Shown here in pieces: positions 5,313-13,347 of a stretch of DNA of 30,129 bases. The stretch is from Bilophila sp964538355 (GTDB lineage: Bacteria > Desulfobacterota > Desulfovibrionia > Desulfovibrionales > Desulfovibrionaceae): the NCBI GenBank assembly GCA_964538355.1, contig CAZIFC010000028.1:1-30129 (forward strand), given 5' to 3'. The position numbers and the translations under genes are program-made. Below the pieces are notes generated by a model. It ran no database searches, had not been told where the DNA came from, and worked only from the letters and a program-made list of their open reading frames with translations. Within the stretch, counting starts at the first letter, position 1. Each line of letters begins with the position of its first letter.

Positions 5313-8024
5313 ATGCCAGCAACCGACCTTTACCCCCTCTTTCTAGACAAGCTCAGGGAAGCCGGGCTTGTACTTGACCACATGGAAACAGACGGCCTTC
5401 TTCACCGTTGCGGGACTTCCGCCAAGCCCAAGGGGAAAGACGGGGCCTATTCCGCCCATATGGACGCGCCCGCGTCTCTCTGGTGGCAGAACTGGCATAC
5501 TGGGGAGGACAGCACTTTTTGTCCGGTCAAAAAAGTGGACATGACCGCCGCAGAACGGGAAACCTTGAAAAGGCGTATCGCGGAAGACCGTGCCCGGCGT
5601 GAGGCGGAAGAGGAGCGACGGCACGCGGAGGCCGCCAACACCGCCGCAACGCGCTGGGACGGTGCGCCTACGGCTCTGGATACCCACCCTTACCTGATGA
5701 AAAAAGGCGTGCCTTCTTTTGGTTTGCGGCTGTGGGGAAACCAGTTGCTGGTTCCTGTCTATGACGATGCGGACAAGCTGGCTTCCCTCCAAACGATAGA
5801 CCCGGACGGGGAAAAACGTTTCCTGTCTGGCGGCAAGATGAAGGGCGGCACGTTCTTCATTCCGGCACGGGATGGAAAGACGGATACCGTACTTGTTGCC
5901 GAGGGGTACGCAACGGCGGCTTCCGCGTGTATGGCGTCCGGCTACGCGGCGTTTGTGGCCTTCAATGCGGGAAACCTCATGGCGGCGGCACTGCGGGCGC
6001 GGCGGCTGTTCCCGGAAGCCAAGCTGATTATGGTGGCTGACGACGACTGGGAACTTGAACAGAAAACGGGGAAAAATACCGGGCTGGTTGCGGCGGAAGA
6101 TGCCGCCCGGCGCGTTGGCGGCTGGCTTGCCGTGCCAAGCGTGCGGCATGTACCCGACGCAACGGACATAAACGACCTGCACCGGAAAGGTGGCCTTGAT
6201 GCCGTATGGCGTTGCCTTGCCGCCGCCCGTATTCCAGACGACGAACAAACAGGAAAAGAACCCATGCCCACGCCTGAAAACTCCGGGGAAAATAGCTCCC
6301 CTTCACCCGCCGCAACCGGGAATGGCCTTCCCGTTTCAACCTTGCCGGACGGGTATTTCATAGTTCCGGAAGGCCCACGCGCCGGACTGTACTACTTGGA
6401 ACATCGGAGAGGAAAAGAACACGAGGTACGCTTGGGGCCTCCTATCCGCCTCTTGGGGCGCACCTGTGACGAGCACAATATAGCATGGGGCTTTCTCCTT
6501 GAATGGAAAGACCCGAAGGGGACATTACACAGGTGGGCCTTGCCCGGCGGAATGCTCCAACAGTCCAACCGTGAATGGGCTTGGATACTGGCGGATGGCG
6601 GATACGACATTGCCAGCGGGCAGACGGGACGCTTCATAGATTTTCTGCAAAAGTCCGTTACTGCAAATTTTATCACCTGCGTGCCGCGTGTGGGCTGGCA
6701 CAATGACGCCTTTGTCCTGCCTGACCGGGCATACGGGGACGGTGGGGATTCCATCGTGCTCCAGTCGCTCAATCATGGGGACATGTATCAGGCGGGCGGT
6801 ACGCGGGAAGCATGGAATCAGATTGCCGCCCTGTCCGTTGGCAATACCCGGCTTGAGTTCGCTTTGAGTACCGCCTTTGCCGGGCCGCTTCTCCGGCTTG
6901 CCGATGTGGAAGGCGGCGGATTCAGCTTTGAGGGCGGTTCCTCGTGCGGCAAGACAACCTGTCTGGAAGTTGCGGCGTCCGTGTGGGGCGGGGCTTCCCA
7001 TGTCCGGCCTTGGCGTACAACCGACAACGGCTTGGAAAGCATTGCCGCGCTCCACAATGACGGCTTGTTGATACTGGATGAAGTCGGGCAGGTATCCGCC
7101 AAGGTGCTTTCGGAATCGGCCTATATGCTGGCGAACGGACAGGGCAAGACGCGCTCAGGAAAGGACGGCAACACCAGAAAGTCTACCCCGTGGCGGTTGC
7201 TCTTCCTGTCTTCCGGAGAAGTCGGGCTTGCCGAAAAATTGCAGGAAGGCGGCATTAAGGCAAAGGCTGGACAGGAAGTCCGCTTTGTCGGGATTCCCAC
7301 AGAAAAGGACATGCTATCCAACCTGCACGGGCTTCATGACTCCGGGGCCGTATCCAATCGGCTCAAAGAGCTTTCCGGGCGGCACTACGGGCACGCCGGA
7401 CGCGAGTTTCTGCAATGGCTGACCGAACACCGGGCAGAGGTGGTTTCAGGCATCGGGGCATGGCTTGACGATGGCGTGAAGTGTCTTTGCCCCGCCGATG
7501 CAGGGGAACAGGTGCGGCGTGTGGCGCGGCGGTTTGCCCTTGTTGCCTATGCCGGGGAGCTTGCCAAGTCAGCCGGGGTACTTCCTGCGGAGATGGACGT
7601 TTGGGCGGCGGTGGCCTCATGCTTCAATGACTGGCTGTCCGCACGCGGCAGTGTGGGCGCGTCAGAGGATGCGGAAGTTGAAGCCGCCGTTCAGCACTTC
7701 ATAGAACAGCATGGCGCAAGCCGTTTTGAGAACATTGAGACGCCGGGCGTGCAACGCATCCCCAACCGTGTGGGATTCGTCAAAATGACCAAAGACGGGG
7801 CAGAGTATTACGTTCTTCCGGAGAGCTTCAAGACGGAAGTACTGGCGGGAATCAGCTTCAAGCGGGCAATACGGATACTGACAGACAAGGGCTGGCTGGT
7901 ACGCGGAAGCGGAACAGGAAGAGATGCTACGGTAAAGAAGAGTCTTCCCGGCATGGGGCGGGTACGTTGCTACCAGATAGTTCCGCCAAGAGAAGATATT
8001 GAACCGGACGGATGCGATGAATAA
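5313..8024 (+). CDS. Primase-helicase: TOPRIM plus DUF927-type ATPase
   Basis: A 903-residue replication protein. Residues 1-75 contain Cys and His typical of a primase zinc-finger region, and a charged coiled stretch spans about 78-110. The TOPRIM fold is at about 190-290, with the glutamate in LVAEGYATAASA (E197) and the acidic motif MVADDDWE (D243-D245). A Pro/Ser-rich linker lies at about 315-345. The C-terminal DUF927-like superfamily 3-type ATPase has Walker A GGSSCGKTT (541-549) and Walker B LLILDE (585-590). Such fusions prime and unwind DNA for mobile elements and are the functional counterpart of phage P4 alpha. GAGGG precedes the ATG. It is the largest gene of the element and implies autonomous replication after excision. 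Confidence 0.9.
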   Translation: MPATDLYPLFLDKLREAGLVLDHMETDGLLHRCGTSAKPKGKDGAYSAHMDAPASLWWQNWHTGEDSTFCPVKKVDMTAAERETLKRRIAEDRARREAEEERRHAEAANTAATRWDGAPTALDTHPYLMKKGVPSFGLRLWGNQLLVPVYDDADKLASLQTIDPDGEKRFLSGGKMKGGTFFIPARDGKTDTVLVAEGYATAASACMASGYAAFVAFNAGNLMAAALRARRLFPEAKLIMVADDDWELEQKTGKNTGLVAAEDAARRVGGWLAVPSVRHVPDATDINDLHRKGGLDAVWRCLAAARIPDDEQTGKEPMPTPENSGENSSPSPAATGNGLPVSTLPDGYFIVPEGPRAGLYYLEHRRGKEHEVRLGPPIRLLGRTCDEHNIAWGFLLEWKDPKGTLHRWALPGGMLQQSNREWAWILADGGYDIASGQTGRFIDFLQKSVTANFITCVPRVGWHNDAFVLPDRAYGDGGDSIVLQSLNHGDMYQAGGTREAWNQIAALSVGNTRLEFALSTAFAGPLLRLADVEGGGFSFEGGSSCGKTTCLEVAASVWGGASHVRPWRTTDNGLESIAALHNDGLLILDEVGQVSAKVLSESAYMLANGQGKTRSGKDGNTRKSTPWRLLFLSSGEVGLAEKLQEGGIKAKAGQEVRFVGIPTEKDMLSNLHGLHDSGAVSNRLKELSGRHYGHAGREFLQWLTEHRAEVVSGIGAWLDDGVKCLCPADAGEQVRRVARRFALVAYAGELAKSAGVLPAEMDVWAAVASCFNDWLSARGSVGASEDAEVEAAVQHFIEQHGASRFENIETPGVQRIPNRVGFVKMTKDGAEYYVLPESFKTEVLAGISFKRAIRILTDKGWLVRGSGTGRDATVKKSLPGMGRVRCYQIVPPREDIEPDGCDE

Positions 8025-8463
8025 CCAGATTGATAGAATCGTATTCCTGACAGAAAAAGGTTGGCATCCCTATGAAGGAAGCATTGCCGAAACCGTATAC
8101 GAACGCTTGGGATGCAAGACGCCTTTTTTCGGGAAATGGCTTTACGATGGACGGACAGGACGAAAGATAACCTGCATAGGGTGCGCAAAATATTGCGCAA
8201 CGGATTCTATGGAGGGGTTTACCCCCATCCCGACAACACTCATGGCAACCCACAAGCGTGGGAACTACTTTTCCCTTTCGCCTGTGGAAATGGCAAACCG
8301 CCTCCATTTGCTGACCGTAAAACAGGCCGCCTACTGCCTAAACGTTTCAATCCGGACGGTTTATGGCTATATAGACATGTCAAAACTTGCCGTCTTGCGT
8401 GAAAAGCCTATCAGGATAAAGGCAGAGGATGTCCGTAAAATGATGAATGATTTCGATGAATGA
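8017..8463 (+). CDS. HTH_17 protein with N-terminal cysteine-containing region
   Basis: A 148-residue protein. The C-terminal part (about 97-145) is an excisionase-type helix-turn-helix: LTVKQAAYCLNVSIRTVYGY, then an IRIKAEDV wing. The N-terminal part is unfamiliar and contains CIGCAKYC, a possible metal site. The ATG at 8017 overlaps the primase stop (ATGAATAA), indicating coupling; a TTG start at 7999 is also in frame. It may be the true excisionase or a second regulator. The element therefore has two HTH_17 proteins at either end of the primase gene. Confidence 0.75.
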   Translation: MNNQIDRIVFLTEKGWHPYEGSIAETVYERLGCKTPFFGKWLYDGRTGRKITCIGCAKYCATDSMEGFTPIPTTLMATHKRGNYFSLSPVEMANRLHLLTVKQAAYCLNVSIRTVYGYIDMSKLAVLREKPIRIKAEDVRKMMNDFDE

Positions 8464-8474
8464 AGGGGAAAAGC

Positions 8475-9017
8475 ATGTACAAGAAGGAAGCGGAAAAGTT
8501 CAAAAGGCTTGAAGAAAAACTGACACCCGCCCTAGAAAAGCCTGCAAAAGAATTTATTAACGATTTTCTAACTATTTTCGCATTTTATGCAAAATTTTCA
8601 TACCCGCAACATGAACGGATATGCAGAAACCCTTATTTTACCTATGAGGATGGCGTGGGATTCTACAGTAGCGGGATATCTGAAGATGAAATAGTTTTGG
8701 GACACGAATTTACAACAGCACTTTATGCGTGGGGACTATGGGGAGAAAGTCTTGTTGATTTCGAAGAACCGACATTTCCACTCAAGGGAAAAGACTTAAT
8801 TCGTGCAAAGGAGTGGACTCTTTTTAGGAAAGTAGGGATTAGACTTTGTGAATGCGTACTTGAACTTTTCCTACAGTGTGAGGCTGTTCTTACTGACGAT
8901 GATGAACGGATAGGAGAGGGGAATGGTTGGAAATATCTTGAAATCGTTCGCTCTCCCAATGGGGGCTTTGAACATATCCATCTTTCGGACGAAGAATACG
9001 CGGCGCGATGGAGATAA
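8475..9017 (+). CDS. Unknown protein, AT-rich cargo gene
   Basis: A 180-residue soluble protein that I cannot assign. It begins with a charged helix (YKKEAEKFKRLEEKL). The middle is rich in aromatic and acidic residues (YFTYEDGVGFYSSGISEDE), and the end has a LSDEEYAARWR tail. AAGGGG before ATG 8475 favours this start; ATG 8460 overlaps the previous stop and is the alternative. The gene is clearly AT-richer than the primase. It is the last gene before the right attachment site, where satellites and islands usually keep recently acquired cargo such as phage-defence genes. That role is a guess from position. Confidence 0.7.
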   Translation: MYKKEAEKFKRLEEKLTPALEKPAKEFINDFLTIFAFYAKFSYPQHERICRNPYFTYEDGVGFYSSGISEDEIVLGHEFTTALYAWGLWGESLVDFEEPTFPLKGKDLIRAKEWTLFRKVGIRLCECVLELFLQCEAVLTDDDERIGEGNGWKYLEIVRSPNGGFEHIHLSDEEYAARWR

Positions 9018-9124
9018 AAAAAGAGGCTTTCCACAAGGGAAAGCCCACAAGCTCAGGTGCTCCGGGCACTCTGGCTAAAAAAAGATTGCCCTGAACGCCA
9101 ATAAAAGTCAAGAAACCCTCTTTT

Positions 9125-9638
9125 CCGCCGCAACCATCCCGCATGAGGCCCACAGGCCGGGCAGGAAGCCCGGAAAGCCTTCCGCCAAGGTGAAGAGCCA
9201 CCCGGTGCGGCGTGGGCCTTCTTGCGCCCTTCTCCGGAGCCAGAGGCAGGGGCACGGCCTCCCTCTCTTCCTGACTGGCGGCCTGACCACCCCCGCGCCC
9301 GACTTGTGCCCGACATGCGCCCGACAAGGGTTGTCTCATGTCGGGCGGTGAAAAACGTTGGTATTGCTGGCTTCACTTGGGGAGTGCCCGACATGTCCGA
9401 CATGAAATCGGGCAGGTGCAGGACAATGACAGTACCGGGTTGCCGTCCCGCCTCTGGCCTTGTCCGACACCAGCCAGCACCAGCCGCCGCAACCATCCCG
9501 CATGAGGCCCACAGGCAGGGGCAGGAAGCCCGGAAAGTCTGCCGCCAAGGTGAAGAGCCACCCGGTGCAGCGAGGGCCTTTCCTGTGCCCTTCTCCGGAG
9601 CCAGAGGCAGGGGCTTCCTTCTCTTCCTGGCTGGCGGC
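9125..9638 (-). repeat. Mosaic non-coding repeat, copy 3 (A-B-A, inverted)
   Basis: Reading the minus strand, part A (9638 to about 9440), part B (about 9440-9290) and part A again (to 9125) follow in the same order as in copy 2. CATGTCGGA/CATGTCGGG lie at 9404-9387 and the inverted repeat CATGTCGGGC / GCCCGACATG at 9337-9346 and 9386-9395. Copy 3 is inverted relative to copies 1 and 2, so recombination could flip about 6-7 kb of the element. The gap 9018-9872 contains nothing else that looks coding. From 9650 to 9790 there are only short GGGATAT-like and GGCGTTTT repeats. Confidence 0.85.
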
Positions 9639-9792
9639 TTTGGGTATTCTAACCCACATACCGGGACATAAGGGGATATGTCGGGATATAAAGGGATAGG
9701 GGGGTAGAAAACCCAAAGACGTTGGGGCATCGGCGTTCAGTAGGCGATATGTCGGCGTTTTATCGGCGGTGAAAAGGCGTTTTTTTGTACCC

Positions 9793-9826
9793 GTGTTGGG
9801 AATGGTGTTGGGAATGGTGTTGGGAA
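9793..9826 (+). promoter_or_regulatory. Three arm-type-like boxes GTGTTGGGAA (right end)
   Basis: Copies at 9793-9802, 9805-9814 and 9817-9826 have the same 12-bp period and orientation as at the left end. The last box runs into the first bases of the attachment repeat. The matching triple beside both att sites is the best evidence that they are integrase or accessory-factor sites. Confidence 0.72.
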
Positions 9827-9922
9827 AAGAAAAACCCCTCACAGGTTGTTACCTGCAAGGGGTTGATTTCACTGGTGCGCCCGGCGCGATTCGAACGCAC
9901 GGCCTTTAGCTCCGGAGGCTAA
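9822..9922. repeat. attR: right copy of the 101-bp direct repeat
   Basis: This is the partner of 69-169. It includes the tRNA-Arg terminator and the 3' half of the intact tRNA. Because the tRNA is restored here, the element lies on the tRNA's 3' side, the usual geometry for tRNA-integrating elements. The host junction is between roughly 9876 and 9922. Confidence 0.93.
9825..9862 (-). terminator. Terminator of tRNA-Arg
   Basis: On the minus strand CCCCTTGCAGGT (9862-9851) pairs with ACCTGTGAGGGG (9846-9835) over 12 bp, with two wobble pairs and an AACA loop. It is followed by TTTTTCTTTTC. The hairpin is part of the attachment repeat, so the element carries it to the left end as well. Confidence 0.88.
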
Positions 9923-9949
9923 CGCTCTATCCGACTGAGCTACGGGCGC
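9873..9949 (-). tRNA. tRNA-Arg (anticodon CCG), element integration target
   Basis: The minus strand folds as a full tRNA. The acceptor pairs GCGCCCG (9949-9943) with CGGGCGC (9883-9877), followed by discriminator A and an encoded CCA (9875-9873). The D-arm is GCUC...GAGC, the anticodon stem UUAGC/GCUAA with loop CUCCGGA gives anticodon CCG, and the T-arm GUGCG-UUCGAAU-CGCGC is canonical. A promoter lies upstream. Confidence 0.97.
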
Positions 9950-9983
9950 GTAATATCCCGGTTTGGGACATCACAGAGTTGGA

Positions 9984-10012
9984 AAGCTAGCTCTTGTGCC
10001 GCGTCCTGTCAA
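9984..10012 (-). promoter_or_regulatory. Promoter of tRNA-Arg
   Basis: On the minus strand TTGACA (10012-10007) is separated by exactly 17 bp from TAGCTT (9989-9984). Transcription would start near 9977, about 28 bases before the mature tRNA 5' end. Confidence 0.7.
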
Positions 10013-10113
10013 GCTGTATGCTCAATTATCAAGGCGTACGGCGAAACATCTGCCGGCAAAAACGTGCCCGGAATCCCCGTGTGCCCCCTCCCTCTTGCCA
10101 ACAGGAGCCTGTT

Positions 10114-10806
10114 ATGAGCGTTTCCGTCACCTGGTACGGTCATTCGAATTTCACAATAGCCAGCGGCGGCGTTTCCGTCTGCATCGATCCGTTCTTCACC
10201 AACAATCCCATGTGCCCTGTAACATGGAACGAGGCCGGAAAGCCCGATCTCGTGCTGGTCACGCACGACCACGGCGACCATGTAGGCGACGCCGTAGCCA
10301 TCTGCAAGGCCAGCGGCGCAACCTGCGGCTGCGTCGTCGGTACGGGCGAGCGGCTCATCGACGCGGGGATGCCCCAATCCCTGATCCCCGCCGGAATCGG
10401 TTTCAACATAGGCGGAACCATCCAAGCCAAAGGCATCCGGGTGACCATGACGCAAGCCTTCCACTCGTCAGAATCCGGTGTCGCCACAGGCTATGTCGTC
10501 ACCATGCCGGACGGCTTCACCGTGTACCACGCCGGAGATACCGGGCTTTTCTCCAGCATGGAGCTTATCGGCTCGCTCTACCCGCTGGATCTGGCCTTGC
10601 TGCCCATCGGCGGCTTCTTCACGATGGATGCGTTCCAGGCCGCTCATGCCGCCCGCCTGCTCCGTCCAAAGGCCGTGATCCCCATGCATTGGGGAACCTT
10701 CCCGCTGCTTGCACAAGATACTTCGGGCTTCGCCGCGCAGCTTGCCGACATCGCCCCCGACGTCCGCCTCGTAGAGATGAAGCCCGGCGAGTCCGCCGCC
10801 TTCTAG
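10114..10806 (+). CDS. UPF0173 metallo-beta-lactamase-fold hydrolase
   Basis: A 230-residue protein matching the UPF0173 metal-dependent hydrolases (YtkL/UlaG-like beta-lactamase fold). The N-terminus VTWYGHSNF is typical. The metal-binding motif THDHGDH (H51, H53, D55, H56) and the later HAGDTG and MHWGTFP blocks are intact. The substrate is unknown for most of the family. CAGGAG lies before the ATG. It is the first chromosomal gene after the tRNA and is followed at 9 bp by a small gene with its own AGGAG, so the two are probably co-transcribed. Confidence 0.9.
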   Translation: MSVSVTWYGHSNFTIASGGVSVCIDPFFTNNPMCPVTWNEAGKPDLVLVTHDHGDHVGDAVAICKASGATCGCVVGTGERLIDAGMPQSLIPAGIGFNIGGTIQAKGIRVTMTQAFHSSESGVATGYVVTMPDGFTVYHAGDTGLFSSMELIGSLYPLDLALLPIGGFFTMDAFQAAHAARLLRPKAVIPMHWGTFPLLAQDTSGFAAQLADIAPDVRLVEMKPGESAAF

Positions 10807-10815
10807 GAGAAAGCC

Positions 10816-11019
10816 ATGTCCCTCATCGAACACAGCGAACTTGTGGCCCGCGCTCTGGACTATGTGCAGGGAGAACGCCTTGAGCATCCCGATACGCCGC
10901 TTTCCTCCCTGCTGGACGACGCAGGGATGCGCTTCAACCTGTCTCCGCTGGATGCGGAACAGCTGGCCCGCATCTTTGCCGATCCCGCACAGGGGCACGG
11001 CGCACCCCAAAACAGCTAA
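10816..11019 (+). CDS. Small conserved-looking protein, 67 residues
   Basis: A short soluble, acidic protein (MSLIEHSELVARALDYVQGE at the start) with no motif I can name. TAGGAGAAAGCC gives a good ribosome-binding site, which overlaps the stop of the hydrolase. It lies between that hydrolase and lptF in a tight plus-strand series, so co-transcription is likely. The lptF start follows after 27 bp. Confidence 0.7.
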   Translation: MSLIEHSELVARALDYVQGERLEHPDTPLSSLLDDAGMRFNLSPLDAEQLARIFADPAQGHGAPQNS

Positions 11020-11046
11020 CCCCGCTTTACCACAGGACAACACCTG

Positions 11047-12207
11047 ATGCCTTCGCTTCTTCAAAGAGAAATATTCAAAGAAATAGCCAACCTGTTCATC
11101 CTCAGCGTGGGCGTGCTGCTCACGCTTATCCTGATCAGCCGCGCCGTGCAGATGCGGGAACTGTTCCTCGGGCTGGATCTGGGCATTCTGGATACCGTCC
11201 TGCTGTTCGGCTACATGACCCCGCTGTTCCTCATGCTGGTGATTCCCATCGCCTGCATGCTCAGCGTGTTCCTGACCTTCCTGCGGATGAGCACAGACCG
11301 CGAACTCGTGGCCCTGCGGGCGGGGGGCATCAACATCTACCAGATGCTTCCCGCTCCGCTCCTCTTCAGCGTGCTGTGCATGTTCCTGACCTTATGGGTC
11401 TCCCTGCACTGGCTGGCGTGGGGCATGGGCAACTTCCGGGAAACCATCCTCGATATCGCCAATACCCGCGCCCGCGTCGTCGTGCAGCCCGGCGTGTTCA
11501 ACAGCGACTTTCCCAACCTCGTCCTCTTCGCCAGACAGGTCAGCCCGCACAACGACGACATGACGCAGGTTCTGGTTGACGATCGCTCCCGCCCTGACCG
11601 CCATATGACCATTCTGGCTCCGGTGGGACGCTTTGATACGGATACCGAACGCGGCGAGCTGGTCTTCCGGCTCAAGGACGGAAAAATCTACACCACGGAC
11701 AAGAAAGGCTCTTCCGTCCTCGCCTTCGACGAATACAAGGTGCGCCTGCCGCTGGATTCCCTTTTCAAGGGGCTTGACCTTGGCGACGTCCGCCCCCGCG
11801 AAATGTCATGGAGCAAACTCTCCAGCATCACCAGAGAGGAGGCCCTGAAGGTGGACGCCAACTATGCCAACAAGCTGGAAGTGGAACGCCACAAGCGATG
11901 GGCCTATCCGGTGGCGTGCATCGCGCTGACGCTCTTTGTGCTGCCGCTGGCAGCGGCCTTTGAGGGGCTGCACCGGCAAACCGGCCTGATGCTGGCCCTG
12001 GCGATGTTCTTTGTCTACTACAGCCTGATGTCCCTCGGGTTCAGCACCGGCGAGGCCGGAACCATTCCGCCCTCCATCGGGCTGTGGCTGCCGAACATCC
12101 TGTTCCTCTGCCTCGGGCTTTACGGACTGTGGCTGACGGCCCACGAACGAACGCCGCACATTGCGTCTTTCTTCCGCACCATGCGGACAAGGAGGGCCGC
12201 GTCATGA
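11047..12207 (+). CDS. lptF: LPS export permease LptF
   Basis: A 386-residue inner-membrane protein of the YjgP/YjgQ family. With LptG it forms the membrane part of the LptB2FG ABC transporter, which extracts lipopolysaccharide from the inner membrane. The N-terminal block (EIFKEIANLFILSVGVLLTL) and the RELVALRAGG motif at about 93-102, which contacts LptB, are characteristic. A periplasmic beta-jellyroll spans roughly 130-265 (PGVFN...LVLFAR), and a C-terminal helix bundle follows from about 288. It overlaps lptG by 4 bp. Confidence 0.95.
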   Translation: MPSLLQREIFKEIANLFILSVGVLLTLILISRAVQMRELFLGLDLGILDTVLLFGYMTPLFLMLVIPIACMLSVFLTFLRMSTDRELVALRAGGINIYQMLPAPLLFSVLCMFLTLWVSLHWLAWGMGNFRETILDIANTRARVVVQPGVFNSDFPNLVLFARQVSPHNDDMTQVLVDDRSRPDRHMTILAPVGRFDTDTERGELVFRLKDGKIYTTDKKGSSVLAFDEYKVRLPLDSLFKGLDLGDVRPREMSWSKLSSITREEALKVDANYANKLEVERHKRWAYPVACIALTLFVLPLAAAFEGLHRQTGLMLALAMFFVYYSLMSLGFSTGEAGTIPPSIGLWLPNILFLCLGLYGLWLTAHERTPHIASFFRTMRTRRAAS

Positions 12208-13277
12208 GCCTTCTTTTCCGGTATCTGACCAAAAACAACGCCATGATCCTGCTGCCCACGCTGGCGGTCGGCATCGGGCTGTATGTGCTGACCGATCTTT
12301 TCGAACGCCTCGACAACTTCATCGAGGCGGGGCTTTCCGTCCGCATGGTCGCGACCTACTTCATCGTCAAGATGCCGCTGGTCATTTCGCAGATCCTGCC
12401 GGTCATCTTCCTGCTCTCCACGGTCATCCAGCTCTGCATCATGGCCCGCAGCCGGGAACTGACGGCTCTTCAGGCCGGGGGCATTTCCCTCGGGGTTGTG
12501 GCCAATTCCATGATCCTGTGCGGGCTGTTCTGGGGCTGTGTCCAGCTCGGCTTTTCGGAATACCTCGGCGTGGCGGGGGAACGCGAATCCGCCCGCATCT
12601 GGCAGGAGGAAGTCCGCAAGAAGAACATCGCCGCCACAGTCCTGCACAATGTCTGGTTTACGGACGGCAACTGGATCGTCTCGCTGGACAGCCTCGATCC
12701 CCAGTCGAACGGCACGGGCTTTTCGGGCTATGAGCTGTCAAAGGATGGCCTGAGCATCGAACGCATCGTGCAGGCCACCGCCTTTTCCGCCGCTCCAGAA
12801 CGCTGGGAGCTGAAGGGGGTGCAGATCTACACGCCCGACGCCTACACGCAGGAAGCTTCCGCCGACATGGTTGTCCCTATCCATCAGGACCCGGAGACGT
12901 TCCGGCTGATCAGTGCGGGAACCAAACCGCAGCAGCTCCCCATCTGGCAGCTTGACGACGCCATCGAGCAGCTCCGCTCTTCCGGCTCCAATGTAGAGGC
13001 TCTGCGGACGGCATGGCATGCCAAACTGGCCTATGCCGCGTCCATACTGGTCATGGCCTTTGTCGCAACCGCCATCGTCTCGTGGAAGGACAACATCTAC
13101 ATAGCCGTCACCGTGGCCCTGCTGTGCACCTTCCTGTATTTTGCCGTGTACACGCTCGGCACAACCCTTGGACAGCGGGGCATCCTCCACCCGCTCCTTG
13201 CCGCGTGGGGGGCCAACATCGTCGCGATTGCGCTTTCGTTCTGGCGGCTGGTGCCCATGCTGCTCCGAAGGGTCTGA
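12204..13277 (+). CDS. lptG: LPS export permease LptG
   Basis: A 357-residue partner of LptF. The N-terminus SLLFRYLTKNNAMILLPTLAVG, the RELTALQAGG coupling motif at about 82-91, the periplasmic domain (IAATVLHNVWFTDGNWIVSL) and the C-terminal membrane bundle are all present. The start at 12204 overlaps the lptF stop (ATGA) and is preceded by AAGGAGGG. An upstream extension in the same frame lies wholly inside lptF and is rejected. A very strong hairpin follows at 13297. LptB, A and C are not in this window. Confidence 0.95.
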   Translation: MSLLFRYLTKNNAMILLPTLAVGIGLYVLTDLFERLDNFIEAGLSVRMVATYFIVKMPLVISQILPVIFLLSTVIQLCIMARSRELTALQAGGISLGVVANSMILCGLFWGCVQLGFSEYLGVAGERESARIWQEEVRKKNIAATVLHNVWFTDGNWIVSLDSLDPQSNGTGFSGYELSKDGLSIERIVQATAFSAAPERWELKGVQIYTPDAYTQEASADMVVPIHQDPETFRLISAGTKPQQLPIWQLDDAIEQLRSSGSNVEALRTAWHAKLAYAASILVMAFVATAIVSWKDNIYIAVTVALLCTFLYFAVYTLGTTLGQRGILHPLLAAWGANIVAIALSFWRLVPMLLRRV

Positions 13278-13296
13278 CGCCCGCTTTCGATGGAAA

Positions 13297-13329
13297 AATC
13301 CGGCCTGGTGCGTTGCATCAGGCCGGATT
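13297..13329. terminator. Bidirectional terminator between lptG and waaA
   Basis: AATCCGGCCTGGTGC (13297-13311) pairs with GCATCAGGCCGGATT (13315-13329) over 15 bp around a GTT loop. The flanks supply CTTTC on the plus side and TTTT on the minus side, so it serves the convergent genes lptG and waaA. Confidence 0.9.
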
Positions 13330-13347
13330 CTTTCATGCTCGGCAGGG

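Noticed and set aside
9053..9842. Long minus-strand frames (149-225 residues) between the last element gene and attR
   Set aside because: They run over mosaic repeat copy 3 and show the same low-complexity segments as frames over copies 1 and 2, in different frames. No family resemblance was found.
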